NCBI RefSeq assembly: GCF_914768025.1
Contig: NZ_CAJZCE010000006.1
Coordinates: 55,957-119,956 of the forward strand
DNA from: Snodgrassella gandavensis
Lineage (GTDB): Bacteria; Pseudomonadota; Gammaproteobacteria; Burkholderiales; Neisseriaceae
Direction: 5' to 3'
Length of the DNA stretch: 64,000 nt
Positions 8,065 to 18,250 of this stretch are shown in pieces. The stretch's first letter is position 1, and every line of letters starts with the position of its first letter. The notes below the pieces were generated by a model. That model did not search any database, was not told where the DNA came from, and saw nothing but the letters and a program-made list of their open reading frames with translations. The translations under genes and the position numbers were made by a program.

Positions 8065-9232
8065 ACTGGTTTTTCACTGCTGGGTCTATCATCTATCTGC
8101 CGGCAGTATTTTATAACAGCAATTTGTTCTGACTGATGTCAGAAATATATTCAATATGGCTATACAGATTTCAGCGTTATCTGTACAGGTCGATTGTCAG
8201 TTATGGCTGCGGTTCAACTATTACTTTTAAAATCTTTGCTGTTATGGCTTTAATCTATTAATAAAATAGGCTGTGGATAATATTTCACGAAGCAGCAATT
8301 TTTAGCTTAGCTGTTGATAAGTATAAAAGTAAGGCAATATATTCGTATTTGCTACAGATAGCGTCTGTATGGCCTGTTATTAGGGGAAAAAATCTGTACA
8401 ATATGCAGTTATCTATAATTTTCAAATAAAATACTGATTTATAAATTTTTGCTTGCTTGGTTCAGATGTCTTACGCTGCTTCTGTGGTCTGCTTGCCTGT
8501 TTGCAACAGTTTCTGTTCAGGTAAAGACATGCTAACTTCTAAAGATTTAGAAAAAATTTTTCACTATCCGGCATCAGCATATACAAATATTGCTGTAGTA
8601 CAGGTAAAATATCTTGCACACGGAGTGGATACCGATTTAAGCTGTTGATATTAGATTGCTATATTATATTGGTACGGCAATGGTGATTGTGGATAACTAA
8701 ATTTGATTCAGTGCTTTGTACGCACATTTCACTATCTTTTATGGCTGTTTGCTAATCATGAGGGGAGATAATTATTATCTTTCCGCTACTGCCGTGCCAA
8801 TGGTATTAACAACGCTAAGATGAATTTTCTGTGCGGATATGATGTAGTGGCAGCATAACTGCTTCCCAAGCAGTTCGGGCGGGTTCGACTCCCGTTATCC
8901 GCTCCAGCAGATTTAAAACGGTTTATGATTCAATAAATTGTTAAAACGATGGCTAGCAAAAATATCCTGATAAAGCTTATCAGTATTAGCTAGTGTTTGA
9001 ATAATGACATATTCATGTATAAGGCTGGCCGGTATGAAGATAGTGTCTGTGGTGTGTTTATACACAGGCTAATTATCTGATTGAGAGTGCATAGGCTGTT
9101 TTTGCAGAAAAAAGTCTGCCTTCAGAAATAATGAACTGCCTTTGGCTGATATTAAGCATTATTCTGAATAAACATATATCCACAGATTTATCCACAAATA
9201 TGCACTGACGCAATTTAATCTACTGTGTATAA
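8052..9232. promoter_or_regulatory. Second DnaA-box cluster, around tRNA-Gly
   Basis: Exact TTATNCACA boxes in either orientation occur at 8052-8060, 8272-8280, 8688-8696, 9058-9066, 9188-9196 and 9224-9232. Single-mismatch copies occur at 8312-8320 and 9176-9184. Apart from the purD end and the tRNA, the region is non-coding and AT-rich. A 63-codon open frame at 8457-8648 has no recognisable features and is not called. The cluster could titrate DnaA, form part of a bipartite origin, or reflect origin-proximal composition. Confidence 0.5.
8833..8906 (+). tRNA. tRNA-Gly (anticodon CCC)
   Basis: A complete 74-base cloverleaf is present. Acceptor arms GCGGATA (8833-8839) and TATCCGC (8896-8902) pair fully. 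The anticodon hairpin is CTGCT-TCCCAA-GCAG with CCC in the loop, the T-loop is TTCGACT, and CCA is encoded at 8904-8906. It reads GGG glycine codons. It stands alone between purD and the adhesin gene. Confidence 0.96.
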
Positions 9233-9858
9233 ATTTCAGTTATCAATCTATCTGTATACGTTGATACAGATATTTAAAATTCTGCAACTAAGACTTTAGT
9301 TGTTTAGCTTGTTGTAAATAAAATTAACTTTTAATCTGTCAAGAAATATAAATTAACCTACAAAACATTATTATTGTGAGTTAAACACTTTATACTATTA
9401 CAGTGCAATGAACGGTATGCTTAATAAATGTTAATTTTTTATTGCTGGAGTAGGTAAATGAGAAAGATTTGTCTAAATCAGTATGAAAATATTAATGATT
9501 ATTTATTTGTTTAATACACTGCTAATGTTAATGATAGTACACAGATGCTAAATTATTCAGCATATTGTCGCTTTTATAATACATCTAATAATAGATAAAC
9601 AAATAATGTATTATGTGTACAAATAAATGTTTTTAAGTTTTAATTTTATATAACTTTTTGTTTAAAATCTGAAAATTTATTATGAATGGGATGGAGTGAT
9701 AAATCAGTCAGTCAAACAATAGGACTTGTTTAACCACATTTATACAAATATTTATGTTATATTACTTAATAGTTTAACTTAGAATACTAACGTATTTTTA
9801 AGTTATTAAATAATTTTTGATAAACGCATGATTTTACAAAATTTTAGGAGTAAACCAA
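8907..9858. other. Long AT-rich spacer upstream of the adhesin
   Basis: About 950 bases hold no believable coding region. The left third contains DnaA boxes. The right part (9250-9858) is very AT-rich and must contain the adhesin promoter; TATATT-like -10 candidates are too many to pick one. No long homopolymer or short tandem repeat that would suggest phase variation was seen. Confidence 0.6.
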
Positions 9859-12800
9859 TTGAATAAAATATATCGTGCGATATGGAATGAATCCACTCAT
9901 ACTTGGGTGGCTGCTTCCGAATTGGCTAAGAGTAAAACTAAAGCAAATACCGTTTCCAGCCAGACTGTTAAGTCATCGCTATTAGGTAAATTTGGCATTA
10001 CTGCATTTAAGATGGGGTTGCTTGCCTCGGTTGTGAATATGGCGTTGGCCATTCCAAATGTTTATGCAGCCGGTCGTGCAGGTATAATTGGGCATAATTC
10101 GGTTGGTAGTAATGCACCAAATGGCGGTAATACTCATGCAAGTACTAATGCAACCATTGTGACTGGAGATGATAATTATTGCGGTGCAGATTTTATTAAA
10201 TACCGTTCGGGACTTGGCTCCGGCACTGGCTTAGATCCAATAGATGAATATTGGCGTTTTGCAAAAAACCACAAATTTGTTTTAGGAAATAGAGAATATC
10301 ATCCATATGATGTAACACTGGAACGAGAAGATTGGCGGGGGAGTGGAACCACTACTGGTAATTCAGGCTATCAAGGCGCACACACAGGCGGAGACCCCAA
10401 TAGGCTAGCAACAGCCCATGGTATTAATTCGTTTGCTCTTGGCTGTGGGGCATATGCAACAGGTAATCATAGTCTTGCTTTTGGTACCAATGCTACCAGT
10501 ACAGCCGGCGGTGCGCAGGCTTTTGGTATAGCGGCGCTGGCTGGCGGCCGTGCTTCCAATGCCATCGGTGTTGTTTCACAGGCTACAGGTGTATCCGCGG
10601 TGGCTTTAGGTTCTGTAGCCACTTCTGACGGCGTAGGAAGCGTGGCTCTTGGCTTGCAGGCACAAGCGACTGCTGACGGTACTGTAGCGGTTGGGGTGCA
10701 ATCTCAGGCTGGGCAGGGTTCAGTGGATTCTGCTGTAGCCATCGGTAATAACAATAAAGCCACTGGTAAGCAAAGCATCAGTATTGGTTCCGATAATGAG
10801 GTTTCAGGTGTGCAATCAATTGCCATAGGCAATTCAGCAACAGCCACCACATACAATTCAGACAGTACAGTAGAAAATAAGTCTACCAACAATACCCGTA
10901 TCAGCGGCAACTATACCCTGTCTCTGGGGAACAGTAATGCTGGTTCCAGCGAATTTATTACAGCAACCAATACCGCTATATTTGGTAACAATAATACCAT
11001 CAACAACGCTATTGATGAGGTTCATATTATTGGTAACCGCAATACAGTAGGTGCTGCTGGTACCTCCAATTACGCAACCATAATCGGTAATGAGGCCAGT
11101 GCCAGTGCAACCAATGGCTTGGCATTGGGTAATCAAACCTCTGTCAGTGCCACTGATGCGATTGCTGTGGGCACTAATGCTCAGGCCACAACCGCTGGTG
11201 CGGTTGCTCTGGGGGCCGGTTCGCTTGCCAATACCGCCGCATATCAGGCTGGCTTTAATCCCGATAACAGTGTAACTGATATTGATCCTAGTAGCTCGCC
11301 GGCATGGAGGAGTATCGCCGGTGCGGTAGCCGTAGGAAACGTAGAGGGGGGGATTACACGCCAGATAACGGATGTTGCGGCGGGTACGGCGGATACTGAT
11401 GCAGCCAATGTCGCCCAGTTAAAGGGATTGGCTTCGTCTGTTGCAAACAGTTTGAATAATGTGTCGATCAGCATTGATGATACTGTTACTGCTATTGGTA
11501 ATGTTTCCACTTCAATAGACACTGAGGTAAATAAGCTTAGTGGAAAGATTGATACTGTCTCATCTACGGCTAATCCTCAATTAATAGACTTGAGTACAAC
11601 TATATCTGCCAAAGCAGGTGTAATATCTGGAATCATTATTCCATCACAACAGAATGTTTTGCTGTATCAAGATGGTGTTTATAATGCTGGCCGTGCAGAC
11701 GGGCAAACCACGAATAAAATAATCAATGTGGCGGCTTCCGAAAATCTTTCCGCTGATTCTACTGATATGGTTAATGGCGGGCAGCTATATACTACTAATA
11801 CCAATATTGGCAGTCTGTCCAGTTCTTTTTCTAGCAGTTTTAGTGATTTGTCCAGTTCGCTGTCTACTGCAGCTGGTCACAATCCGACGCAAATATCGGC
11901 TAGCCTGAATGAGACTAAGGAAAAAGTTTCCGCTTTGCAAGCGAATGCCTTGCAATGGGATGAGGGCGCTAAAGGATTCAGTGCCAGACACGGTAGTGAT
12001 GGAAACCAGAAAATTACTCATGTCGAGGCTGGTGATATTTCTAGTTTGGCATCAACTGATGCAGTAACCGGTAGCCAGTACTATGATCTGAGCACATCAA
12101 TAGATACCAGCGTAAGTACGCTCTCATCATCTGTCCAGAGTAAAATAGATAACAGTATCTCCGAATTACCGCAACAAATGTTGCGGCTTGTAGGTGACAG
12201 TTTCAATGCTCAGCGGGATAAAATAGATCAGAAAATTACTGGTGTTGCAAACGCTACGTTGGACAGTGCTTCAAGCGATGCTGTTACTGGCGCACAGTTA
12301 TATTCTACAAATGGCTCTCTGAACACATTAACCACTTCAACCAGTACTGGTCTGTCCGATTTTGCTCCACAACTGACCCAATACTCTGAAAATATCCGGC
12401 AAAGTGCAACTAATCTTGTAAATGGCGTTGGTACAGGTATTGGTGCTTTGCAGAGTGATGCTTTACAGTGGGATAACACAGTTAAGGCATACAGTGCCAA
12501 TCATGGTAGTGATGGAAAACAGAGAATTACCAATGTGGCCGATGGCCATGTGGTGTCAGGTTCAACTGATGCGATAAATGTTGGCCAGATTTATTCGTTC
12601 TCGCTTTCTACTGCTTCAGAAATACAGAAAGTGAGTAATGGTCTAAATGGTTCATCTATAGAAGAGATTAACAGACTGACAACTGACATTGATTCAGGTC
12701 TCAGAACCGCCAACGAGAATATAACGGCATTAAAACAAAATGCATTGCAATGGAATGGCAAAGTCTATGATGCCAGCGATGTTAATGGCAATAAAGGGCG

Positions 12801-15795
12801 CATTACTAATGTGGCCGAAGGAAGTACAGCGCAAAATTCCTCAGATGCCGTAATTGGTGCACAGCTATACAGTACGAATAGCCAGATAACTTCGCTCTCT
12901 ACTTCAGTCGTTGACAGAATCTCTGACTTTGCACAGGCAACTACATCTGAGCTGGGCAATCTCTCTAATATATTGCAAAATTCTTCTGTTGCAGGTCTGG
13001 ATAATTTGTCTGCCGAAACCGAGACGCGCCTGAACGAAATAAATAATCAGATTCCTGCGCTACAGCAGAATGCCTTGCAATGGGATGAGGGTGCTAAAGT
13101 ATTCAGTGCCAGACACAGTAGTGATGGAAATCAGAAAATTACTAATGTTGCTGAAGGTGAGGTGGGCAAAGAGTCAAAAGATGCAGTAACTGGTAATCAG
13201 TTGTATAACACCAATACAGCCATCGGTAATCTGGGTGACAAAGTAGCCGCCGATGCGAGCAGTTTAACCAACTCTCTGAGCACCATATCCGATGAAAGCA
13301 TAGCTGATTTAACCAATTCATTGCAACAAACCAATACTGAACTGACAAGTCTGACTGAAAATACAGCATTAAAATTGAATAGTATCAGCAGCGGTATAGC
13401 CAGTTTGCAGAACAATGCATTGCAATGGAAGTCTAATCCTGATGGTACAGGCATGTATGATGCCAGTCATGGCGGTAGTACTCAGCTTATTACCCATGTC
13501 CATGCTGGTGCTGTGGCTGAAGATTCTACTGATGCCATTAACGGCAGCCAGCTCTTTAGTCTGGCCGGCACTTCCTCAACAGGTTTGAGCAGCCTGTCGA
13601 CCAGTCTGGAGGCTCTTACCGAAAACCAGTCGGGCAGTCTGTCCAGCGCTATTGCTGGTAGTCTGAGTGCTATATCTGACAAGCTGGACGTAATCGGTAA
13701 CGATGTGACTGCATTGCAGAAGAATACATTGCAATGGAAGAGTACCAATGGTACTGAGGGTGTGTTTGATGCAACCCGTGAAAGCAAACCTCAGCAACTA
13801 ACCGGTATTACCAATGGCGCAATCAGTGAAACTTCAACTGATGCTATCAATGGTATGCAGATGCACAGCCTGTCAACGGCGACCTCATCTAGTCTGAGCA
13901 TTCTGTCGTCTAGTCTGGATAGTACTAATCAGAATCTGACGGCATTACAGCAGAATGCAATGCAGTGGAATAATTCGTTGCAAGCTTATGATGCCAGCCG
14001 TAATATTAATGGTGAAGTGGTGGCACAGCGGATTACCAATGTGGCAGCCGGCCAGGAAGCTACCGATGCGATTAATTTTAGCCAGCTCTCAACTTTGTCC
14101 AGCTCTATTGCATCCGATCTGGATAGTTTGTCGACAGCAGTTTCAACGACAATGCCTACTGAAATCGGTAGTATCACTAACTCCCTGTCTAGCGGATATT
14201 CGGGTCTGTCAGAGAGCCTGAGTACAACAAATGATAGACTGAACAATCTGGTGAGCGATACCAATACCCGCATAGAAAGTCTGTCTACCGGTTATCTGGA
14301 AATGCACAACAATGTGGCTAAACTGCAAGAGGACAGCCAGAACAGCCTGAGATGGAATAGTGAGTATAATGGAGGTGAAGGCGCATTTGATGCCAGCAAA
14401 CCAGGCAGCCTCACTCGTGCTTCTGAGCCTGGCAAGATTATTAATGTGGCCGATGGCGATATTAGTGAGCATTCGCATGATGCAGTAACAGGTGGACAGT
14501 TGTTTACTGTGAAAAGTGATCTGGCCAGTTTGTCTACCGCTACTTCAAGCAGTTTGTCTTCGATAAACAATATGTTGCAAACAGGGGGGATTAGTAGCAG
14601 TATTTCTAGCCTACAGGTAAATATTTCTAGCTTACAGGAAAATGCATTGCAGTGGGATAATTCATTGCATGCTTATGATGCCCGTCATAAAATTGATGGT
14701 GTAGCTACAGCACAGCGGATTACCAATGTGGCTGCCGGTCAGGAAACTACCGATGCAGTCAATTTTGGTCAGTTGTCATCTGTGAAAAACGATCTGGCTA
14801 ATCTGTCTATGAGAGTAGATAGCTTGCCTACAGGTGGCGGTATTTCACAAGACGCTTTCGCAATTAGCAACCAGATTTCCTCCCAAGACGCTCTGACTAG
14901 TCTGTCAACTGCACTTGGCAACCAGATTGCCACCATAGCATCAGGTCTGGGTGCTTCGTACAATCCGTCTGACGGCGTTAATTTGAATGGATATGATATT
15001 CATAAGCCGGATGGTAGTATAGAGAAAGTAACTAATGTGCCTGATGCACTGCAAAAGATACAGGATTATGGTACGAAGTATGCGAAGGTCAACTCCCCGA
15101 ACGGATCGAACGGAATAGCAGCAAGTGCATCAGGTTCTGATTCGATAGCACTAGGCGAAAATGCGCAAGCCAAGGGTAATTCGGCGATTGCGATAGGTGC
15201 TGGTGCAACAGCACAAGCGATAGATGGTATAGCACTGGGTAGCGGTGCACAGGTAGAGGTGGCCGGAGGTGTGGCTCTGGGAGCTGGATCAATAGCGGAC
15301 AGGGAAGCCGGAAGGATAGCTTTTGTACCGGGAACGGCAACCAAGGAGCAGGAAGATGACATCCATAGAACGACAAGTTGGGCTGGCGCGGTATCTGTGG
15401 GTAATGAAAAAGAGGGAAATTACCGTCAGATAACCGGCGTTGCTGCGGGTAGTAAAGACACGGATGCTGTGAATGTGGCTCAGCTTAAAGCTGTGGATAA
15501 TCAGATTGGCAAGGTAAATGAATATGTTAACCAGCTAAATGATAACATTCACCATGTTGAGCGTCGTGCCTATTCAGGTACAGCAATGGCCATGGCTTTA
15601 TCCGGTGCTTATCTGCCATCTCTGGACTCTGGTGGACAGACTGTGGGTCTCGGTGTGGGTGCATATCGTAGCTATGGTGCCGTTGGTGTAAATTATAAGG
15701 CGGCAAGTAAAAACGGTAAGGTTACATGGGGCGCAGGTGTTTCCACTACTGGTAAGGAAGTAGCTGTTAACTCAGCACTTGGCTTGAAGTGGTAA
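9859..15795 (+). CDS. Giant trimeric autotransporter adhesin (YadA/type Vc family)
   Basis: This 1978-residue surface adhesin trimerises and exports itself through its own C-terminal barrel. Residues 1-24 (MNKIYRAIWNESTHTWVAA) are an extended signal peptide region. A hydrophobic signal follows, with probable cleavage near residue 70 (NVYA/AG). Residues about 180-520 form a YadA-like head of ALG/AIG repeats ending in a neck, DAANVAQL. Residues about 530-1640 are a Ser/Thr-rich coiled stalk with nine ALQW-type repeats. A second short head (about 1740-1860) and neck DAVNVAQLKAV precede the anchor barrel, which ends LGLKW. The start is TTG 9859, preceded by TTTAGGAG. Cysteines at 108 and 196 are unusual for this family. 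The gene lies upstream of three glycosyltransferase-like genes. Confidence 0.95.
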   Translation: MNKIYRAIWNESTHTWVAASELAKSKTKANTVSSQTVKSSLLGKFGITAFKMGLLASVVNMALAIPNVYAAGRAGIIGHNSVGSNAPNGGNTHASTNATIVTGDDNYCGADFIKYRSGLGSGTGLDPIDEYWRFAKNHKFVLGNREYHPYDVTLEREDWRGSGTTTGNSGYQGAHTGGDPNRLATAHGINSFALGCGAYATGNHSLAFGTNATSTAGGAQAFGIAALAGGRASNAIGVVSQATGVSAVALGSVATSDGVGSVALGLQAQATADGTVAVGVQSQAGQGSVDSAVAIGNNNKATGKQSISIGSDNEVSGVQSIAIGNSATATTYNSDSTVENKSTNNTRISGNYTLSLGNSNAGSSEFITATNTAIFGNNNTINNAIDEVHIIGNRNTVGAAGTSNYATIIGNEASASATNGLALGNQTSVSATDAIAVGTNAQATTAGAVALGAGSLANTAAYQAGFNPDNSVTDIDPSSSPAWRSIAGAVAVGNVEGGITRQITDVAAGTADTDAANVAQLKGLASSVANSLNNVSISIDDTVTAIGNVSTSIDTEVNKLSGKIDTVSSTANPQLIDLSTTISAKAGVISGIIIPSQQNVLLYQDGVYNAGRADGQTTNKIINVAASENLSADSTDMVNGGQLYTTNTNIGSLSSSFSSSFSDLSSSLSTAAGHNPTQISASLNETKEKVSALQANALQWDEGAKGFSARHGSDGNQKITHVEAGDISSLASTDAVTGSQYYDLSTSIDTSVSTLSSSVQSKIDNSISELPQQMLRLVGDSFNAQRDKIDQKITGVANATLDSASSDAVTGAQLYSTNGSLNTLTTSTSTGLSDFAPQLTQYSENIRQSATNLVNGVGTGIGALQSDALQWDNTVKAYSANHGSDGKQRITNVADGHVVSGSTDAINVGQIYSFSLSTASEIQKVSNGLNGSSIEEINRLTTDIDSGLRTANENITALKQNALQWNGKVYDASDVNGNKGRITNVAEGSTAQNSSDAVIGAQLYSTNSQITSLSTSVVDRISDFAQATTSELGNLSNILQNSSVAGLDNLSAETETRLNEINNQIPALQQNALQWDEGAKVFSARHSSDGNQKITNVAEGEVGKESKDAVTGNQLYNTNTAIGNLGDKVAADASSLTNSLSTISDESIADLTNSLQQTNTELTSLTENTALKLNSISSGIASLQNNALQWKSNPDGTGMYDASHGGSTQLITHVHAGAVAEDSTDAINGSQLFSLAGTSSTGLSSLSTSLEALTENQSGSLSSAIAGSLSAISDKLDVIGNDVTALQKNTLQWKSTNGTEGVFDATRESKPQQLTGITNGAISETSTDAINGMQMHSLSTATSSSLSILSSSLDSTNQNLTALQQNAMQWNNSLQAYDASRNINGEVVAQRITNVAAGQEATDAINFSQLSTLSSSIASDLDSLSTAVSTTMPTEIGSITNSLSSGYSGLSESLSTTNDRLNNLVSDTNTRIESLSTGYLEMHNNVAKLQEDSQNSLRWNSEYNGGEGAFDASKPGSLTRASEPGKIINVADGDISEHSHDAVTGGQLFTVKSDLASLSTATSSSLSSINNMLQTGGISSSISSLQVNISSLQENALQWDNSLHAYDARHKIDGVATAQRITNVAAGQETTDAVNFGQLSSVKNDLANLSMRVDSLPTGGGISQDAFAISNQISSQDALTSLSTALGNQIATIASGLGASYNPSDGVNLNGYDIHKPDGSIEKVTNVPDALQKIQDYGTKYAKVNSPNGSNGIAASASGSDSIALGENAQAKGNSAIAIGAGATAQAIDGIALGSGAQVEVAGGVALGAGSIADREAGRIAFVPGTATKEQEDDIHRTTSWAGAVSVGNEKEGNYRQITGVAAGSKDTDAVNVAQLKAVDNQIGKVNEYVNQLNDNIHHVERRAYSGTAMAMALSGAYLPSLDSGGQTVGLGVGAYRSYGAVGVNYKAASKNGKVTWGAGVSTTGKEVAVNSALGLKW
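11947..14781 (+). repeat. Nine degenerate stalk repeats inside the adhesin
   Basis: Residues 697 to about 1640 hold nine diverged copies of a unit of about 95-120 residues. Each contains ALQW (or TLQW, AMQW, SLRW), a YDAS/FSARH-type segment, ITNVAxG, and then a trimerisation neck such as SSDAVTGAQLYST. The copies beginning ALQWDEGAK at residues 697 and about 1073 are nearly identical. The copies with AQRITNVAAGQE (about 1370 and 1596) form another close pair. The pattern suggests growth by recombination between units. Confidence 0.85.
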
Positions 15796-15812
15796 AAAAA
15801 TTCTGACTGAGT

Positions 15813-15847
15813 AGACTTCTGGTCTTCCACTGTGAAGCCAGAAGTCT
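15813..15847 (+). terminator. Hairpin between adhesin and first DUF2827 gene
   Basis: A perfect 10-bp stem pairs AGACTTCTGG (15813-15822) with CCAGAAGTCT (15838-15847), followed by TATTTGTTTAT. It may be a terminator or an attenuator that lowers expression of the downstream genes relative to the adhesin. Confidence 0.65.
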
Positions 15848-15893
15848 TATTTGTTTATCAGTAATAGCATTTTTACTCATAATACGGATTTGT

Positions 15894-17039
15894 ATGCGCA
15901 TCGGTATTTCTGTTATCACTCATGCCAACCAGAATATCTGGGAGAATGGCATGGGTCAGAATATTATATTTTTGGCTCAGAGTCTGAAGGCTATCCCGTT
16001 TGTTAAATCGGTGGATCTGATTAATGTGGGCGGGCAGCCGGATATGGCCGAACAGATTGATTTAAATTTGTTTGATTTGCGCTTAATGTCAGAGCAGGAA
16101 GCTGGTGATGCTTTCGATGTCATTATTGAACTGGCAGGTGCATTGAGTCCACAATGGCTGGCTTTACAGCGGGCTCGTGGTAAAAAGGTGGTGTATTATT
16201 GTGTTGGCCAGCCTTATGTAGGATTGGTGGAATATAATATATTTGAAAAACCGACTAATTTCCCGCCAGTAGACCGTTCTGATGAGGTATGGCTATTACC
16301 AAAAGATAAAGCTTATATTCCCATGCTGCGTACAATGTATCGCCGTCCGGTACATGTTACGCCCTATCTGTGGGATCCGATATTTGTATCCAGACGCAAG
16401 CAGGAAATCGGTGAGCTTGGTTTTCATTTTGGCTGGCGCAGCAATTTGCATGATGGTATTCAGACACCTTTGAATGTAGCCATTTTTGAACCCAATATTT
16501 CTGTTGTGAAAACGTCATCCATTCCGATGCTGGGCTGTGATGAGGCTTATCGCCAGCAGCCGCAGTCTGTGGGTATGATGCATGTGCTCAATACGCTGCA
16601 TATGAAAGACCATCTGACGATGTTGCATCTGGCCAACTCACTGAATCTGGTTAAGGAGCATAAAGCCTGCTTTTATGGCCGCCATGATATAGTCGGTTTT
16701 ATGGCGCAGTATGCCAATGCTGTGGTTTCGCATCAATGGTGTAATGACCAGAACTATCTGTATCTGGATACGCTGTACGGTGATTATCCGCTGATTCACA
16801 ACTCGCCGTGGTTAAAAGAATCTGGTGCTGGTTATTATTATCCGGATTTTGATGCACGTGAGGCCGGCAGGCAATTGATTCAGGCTTGGCAGCATCATGA
16901 GGAAAATCTGGGTAGTCAGCGTCAGGCCGCGCAGGCGTTGTTTAAGGCTACGGCGCCTCTGGCTGAAGCCAATATTGCTGCCCATGCACAACTGTTATCT
17001 AATCTGTGTGCAGATCGTCCAGAATTATTAAGAGGTTAA
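15894..17039 (+). CDS. DUF2827-type protein, glycosyltransferase-like (copy 1 of 3)
   Basis: This 381-residue protein has no signal peptide and so is probably cytoplasmic. I recognise it as the DUF2827 type, known to me mainly from Burkholderia and Neisseriaceae loci beside large adhesins. Segments shared with the next two genes are IWENGMGQNIIFLAQSL near the start, VIIELAGALSP, DEVWLLP followed by PYLWDPIF, FEPNISVVKTSSIPMLGCDE, and VVSHQWCNDQNYLYLD with YGDYPLIHNS. The alternating Rossmann-like halves and the late acidic/His segment resemble GT-B glycosyltransferases. Function is inferred, not shown. It starts 98 bases after the adhesin and ends 3 bases before copy 2. Confidence 0.8.
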   Translation: MRIGISVITHANQNIWENGMGQNIIFLAQSLKAIPFVKSVDLINVGGQPDMAEQIDLNLFDLRLMSEQEAGDAFDVIIELAGALSPQWLALQRARGKKVVYYCVGQPYVGLVEYNIFEKPTNFPPVDRSDEVWLLPKDKAYIPMLRTMYRRPVHVTPYLWDPIFVSRRKQEIGELGFHFGWRSNLHDGIQTPLNVAIFEPNISVVKTSSIPMLGCDEAYRQQPQSVGMMHVLNTLHMKDHLTMLHLANSLNLVKEHKACFYGRHDIVGFMAQYANAVVSHQWCNDQNYLYLDTLYGDYPLIHNSPWLKESGAGYYYPDFDAREAGRQLIQAWQHHEENLGSQRQAAQALFKATAPLAEANIAAHAQLLSNLCADRPELLRG

Positions 17040-17042
17040 CCT

Positions 17043-18173
17043 ATGTCGTCGGTGTCTTCACTTCGGGTAGGTGTTTCGATTTATGTGCGCAAAGGAGCAC
17101 AGTCGCTGTGGGAAAACGGCATTTTTCAGAATTGTCTGTTTCTGGCGATGTTGCTACAGAAATCACCGATTGTCGGTCATGTGGTGCTGGTGACTGGTTC
17201 CGGCGATGGGGATATGCAGGATGCAATGAATTTTCTGCAGGATTCACCAGTACCGGTGATTGATATGGCCAGTGCCATGAATGAGCTGGATGTCATGATT
17301 GAAATGAGTGCCCAGCTGGCCAAGGAATGGATGATAAATTTCAAGGCCAAAGGTGGTAAAGTAGTTAGCATGCGCGTGGGTAATGATTATGTGATTGATA
17401 TTGAACGTATGCTGTTTGATAAGCCATCTGCCTTGCTGATTACGGGCGCACCATATGATGAGGTATGGACATTACCTGAATACGAAAAAACCTGTATGTC
17501 ATATTTTGCCAGTACATTTCGTGCTCCGGTACGGCTTATGCCGCATTTATGGAGCCCGATTATTCTGGATCGCGCCTGTGAAAAACTACCTGAAAGCGAA
17601 CAGTTTGCATATCAGCCTGGCCGCAGACGCTGGCGTCTGGGTATGTTTGAACCCAATATGTGTATGGTGAAAACCAGTTATATGCCCATGCTGGTGTGTG
17701 AAAGCGCACATCGGCTGAATCCTGATTTTATTGAGCATATTTACGCCTGTAATACCATGAATCTGAAAAAGCAAAATACTTTCAATTTGTTTGCCCAGAG
17801 TCTGAACATTGTGCGGCATGGCTTAACTTCGTTTGAAGGTCGTTATCCGATCTGGCAGGTGGTATCCCGTTATTGTGAAGCAATTGTTTGTCATCAATGG
17901 GAAAATGCGCAGAATTATATTTATTATGAAGCTTTGTATGGTGGCTATCCATTGATTCATAATTCACACTTGATTGGTGATTGCGGATATCGCTATCATG
18001 ATTTTGACTGTGAAGAAGGTGGGCAGAAACTGGTGGATGCATATAAGATGCATGATGAAAATCTTGCCAGTTACCGTGAGCGGGCAAAGGTCTTTTTGGC
18101 AACGCTGGATCCTGAAGCGGAAAGTAATGTCCGCTGTTACACTGAGGCACTTGAATCACTGTTTAAAGCCTAA
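17043..18173 (+). CDS. DUF2827-type protein, glycosyltransferase-like (copy 2 of 3)
   Basis: This 376-residue paralogue lies 3 bases after copy 1 and is surely cotranscribed with it. It keeps all shared blocks: LWENGIFQNCLFLAMLL, VMIEMSAQLAKEW, DEVWTLPEYEKT, PHLWSPIIL, FEPNMCMVKTSYMPMLVCE, VCHQWENAQNYIYYEALYG and YPLIHNSHLIGDCGYRYHDF. Divergence between copies is high outside these blocks. They therefore look like old duplicates with distinct jobs (for example different sugars or different steps), not a recent tandem duplication. No catalytic assignment can be made from sequence alone. Confidence 0.8.
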   Translation: MSSVSSLRVGVSIYVRKGAQSLWENGIFQNCLFLAMLLQKSPIVGHVVLVTGSGDGDMQDAMNFLQDSPVPVIDMASAMNELDVMIEMSAQLAKEWMINFKAKGGKVVSMRVGNDYVIDIERMLFDKPSALLITGAPYDEVWTLPEYEKTCMSYFASTFRAPVRLMPHLWSPIILDRACEKLPESEQFAYQPGRRRWRLGMFEPNMCMVKTSYMPMLVCESAHRLNPDFIEHIYACNTMNLKKQNTFNLFAQSLNIVRHGLTSFEGRYPIWQVVSRYCEAIVCHQWENAQNYIYYEALYGGYPLIHNSHLIGDCGYRYHDFDCEEGGQKLVDAYKMHDENLASYRERAKVFLATLDPEAESNVRCYTEALESLFKA

Positions 18174-18250
18174 GTTACACTGATTTGGCTTACTGCTTGG
18201 TATCAGGTATATATAAAACCAGTCTGCAATAATATACTTCTGTTGAAATC

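Noticed and set aside
8457..8648. 63-codon open frame between purD and tRNA-Gly
   Set aside because: Non-ATG start, no good ribosome site and no recognisable domain.
11947..14781. Regular repeats as a CRISPR array or tandem DNA repeat
   Set aside because: The periodicity is at the protein level in one open frame, with diverged DNA units of about 300 bases and no spacers.
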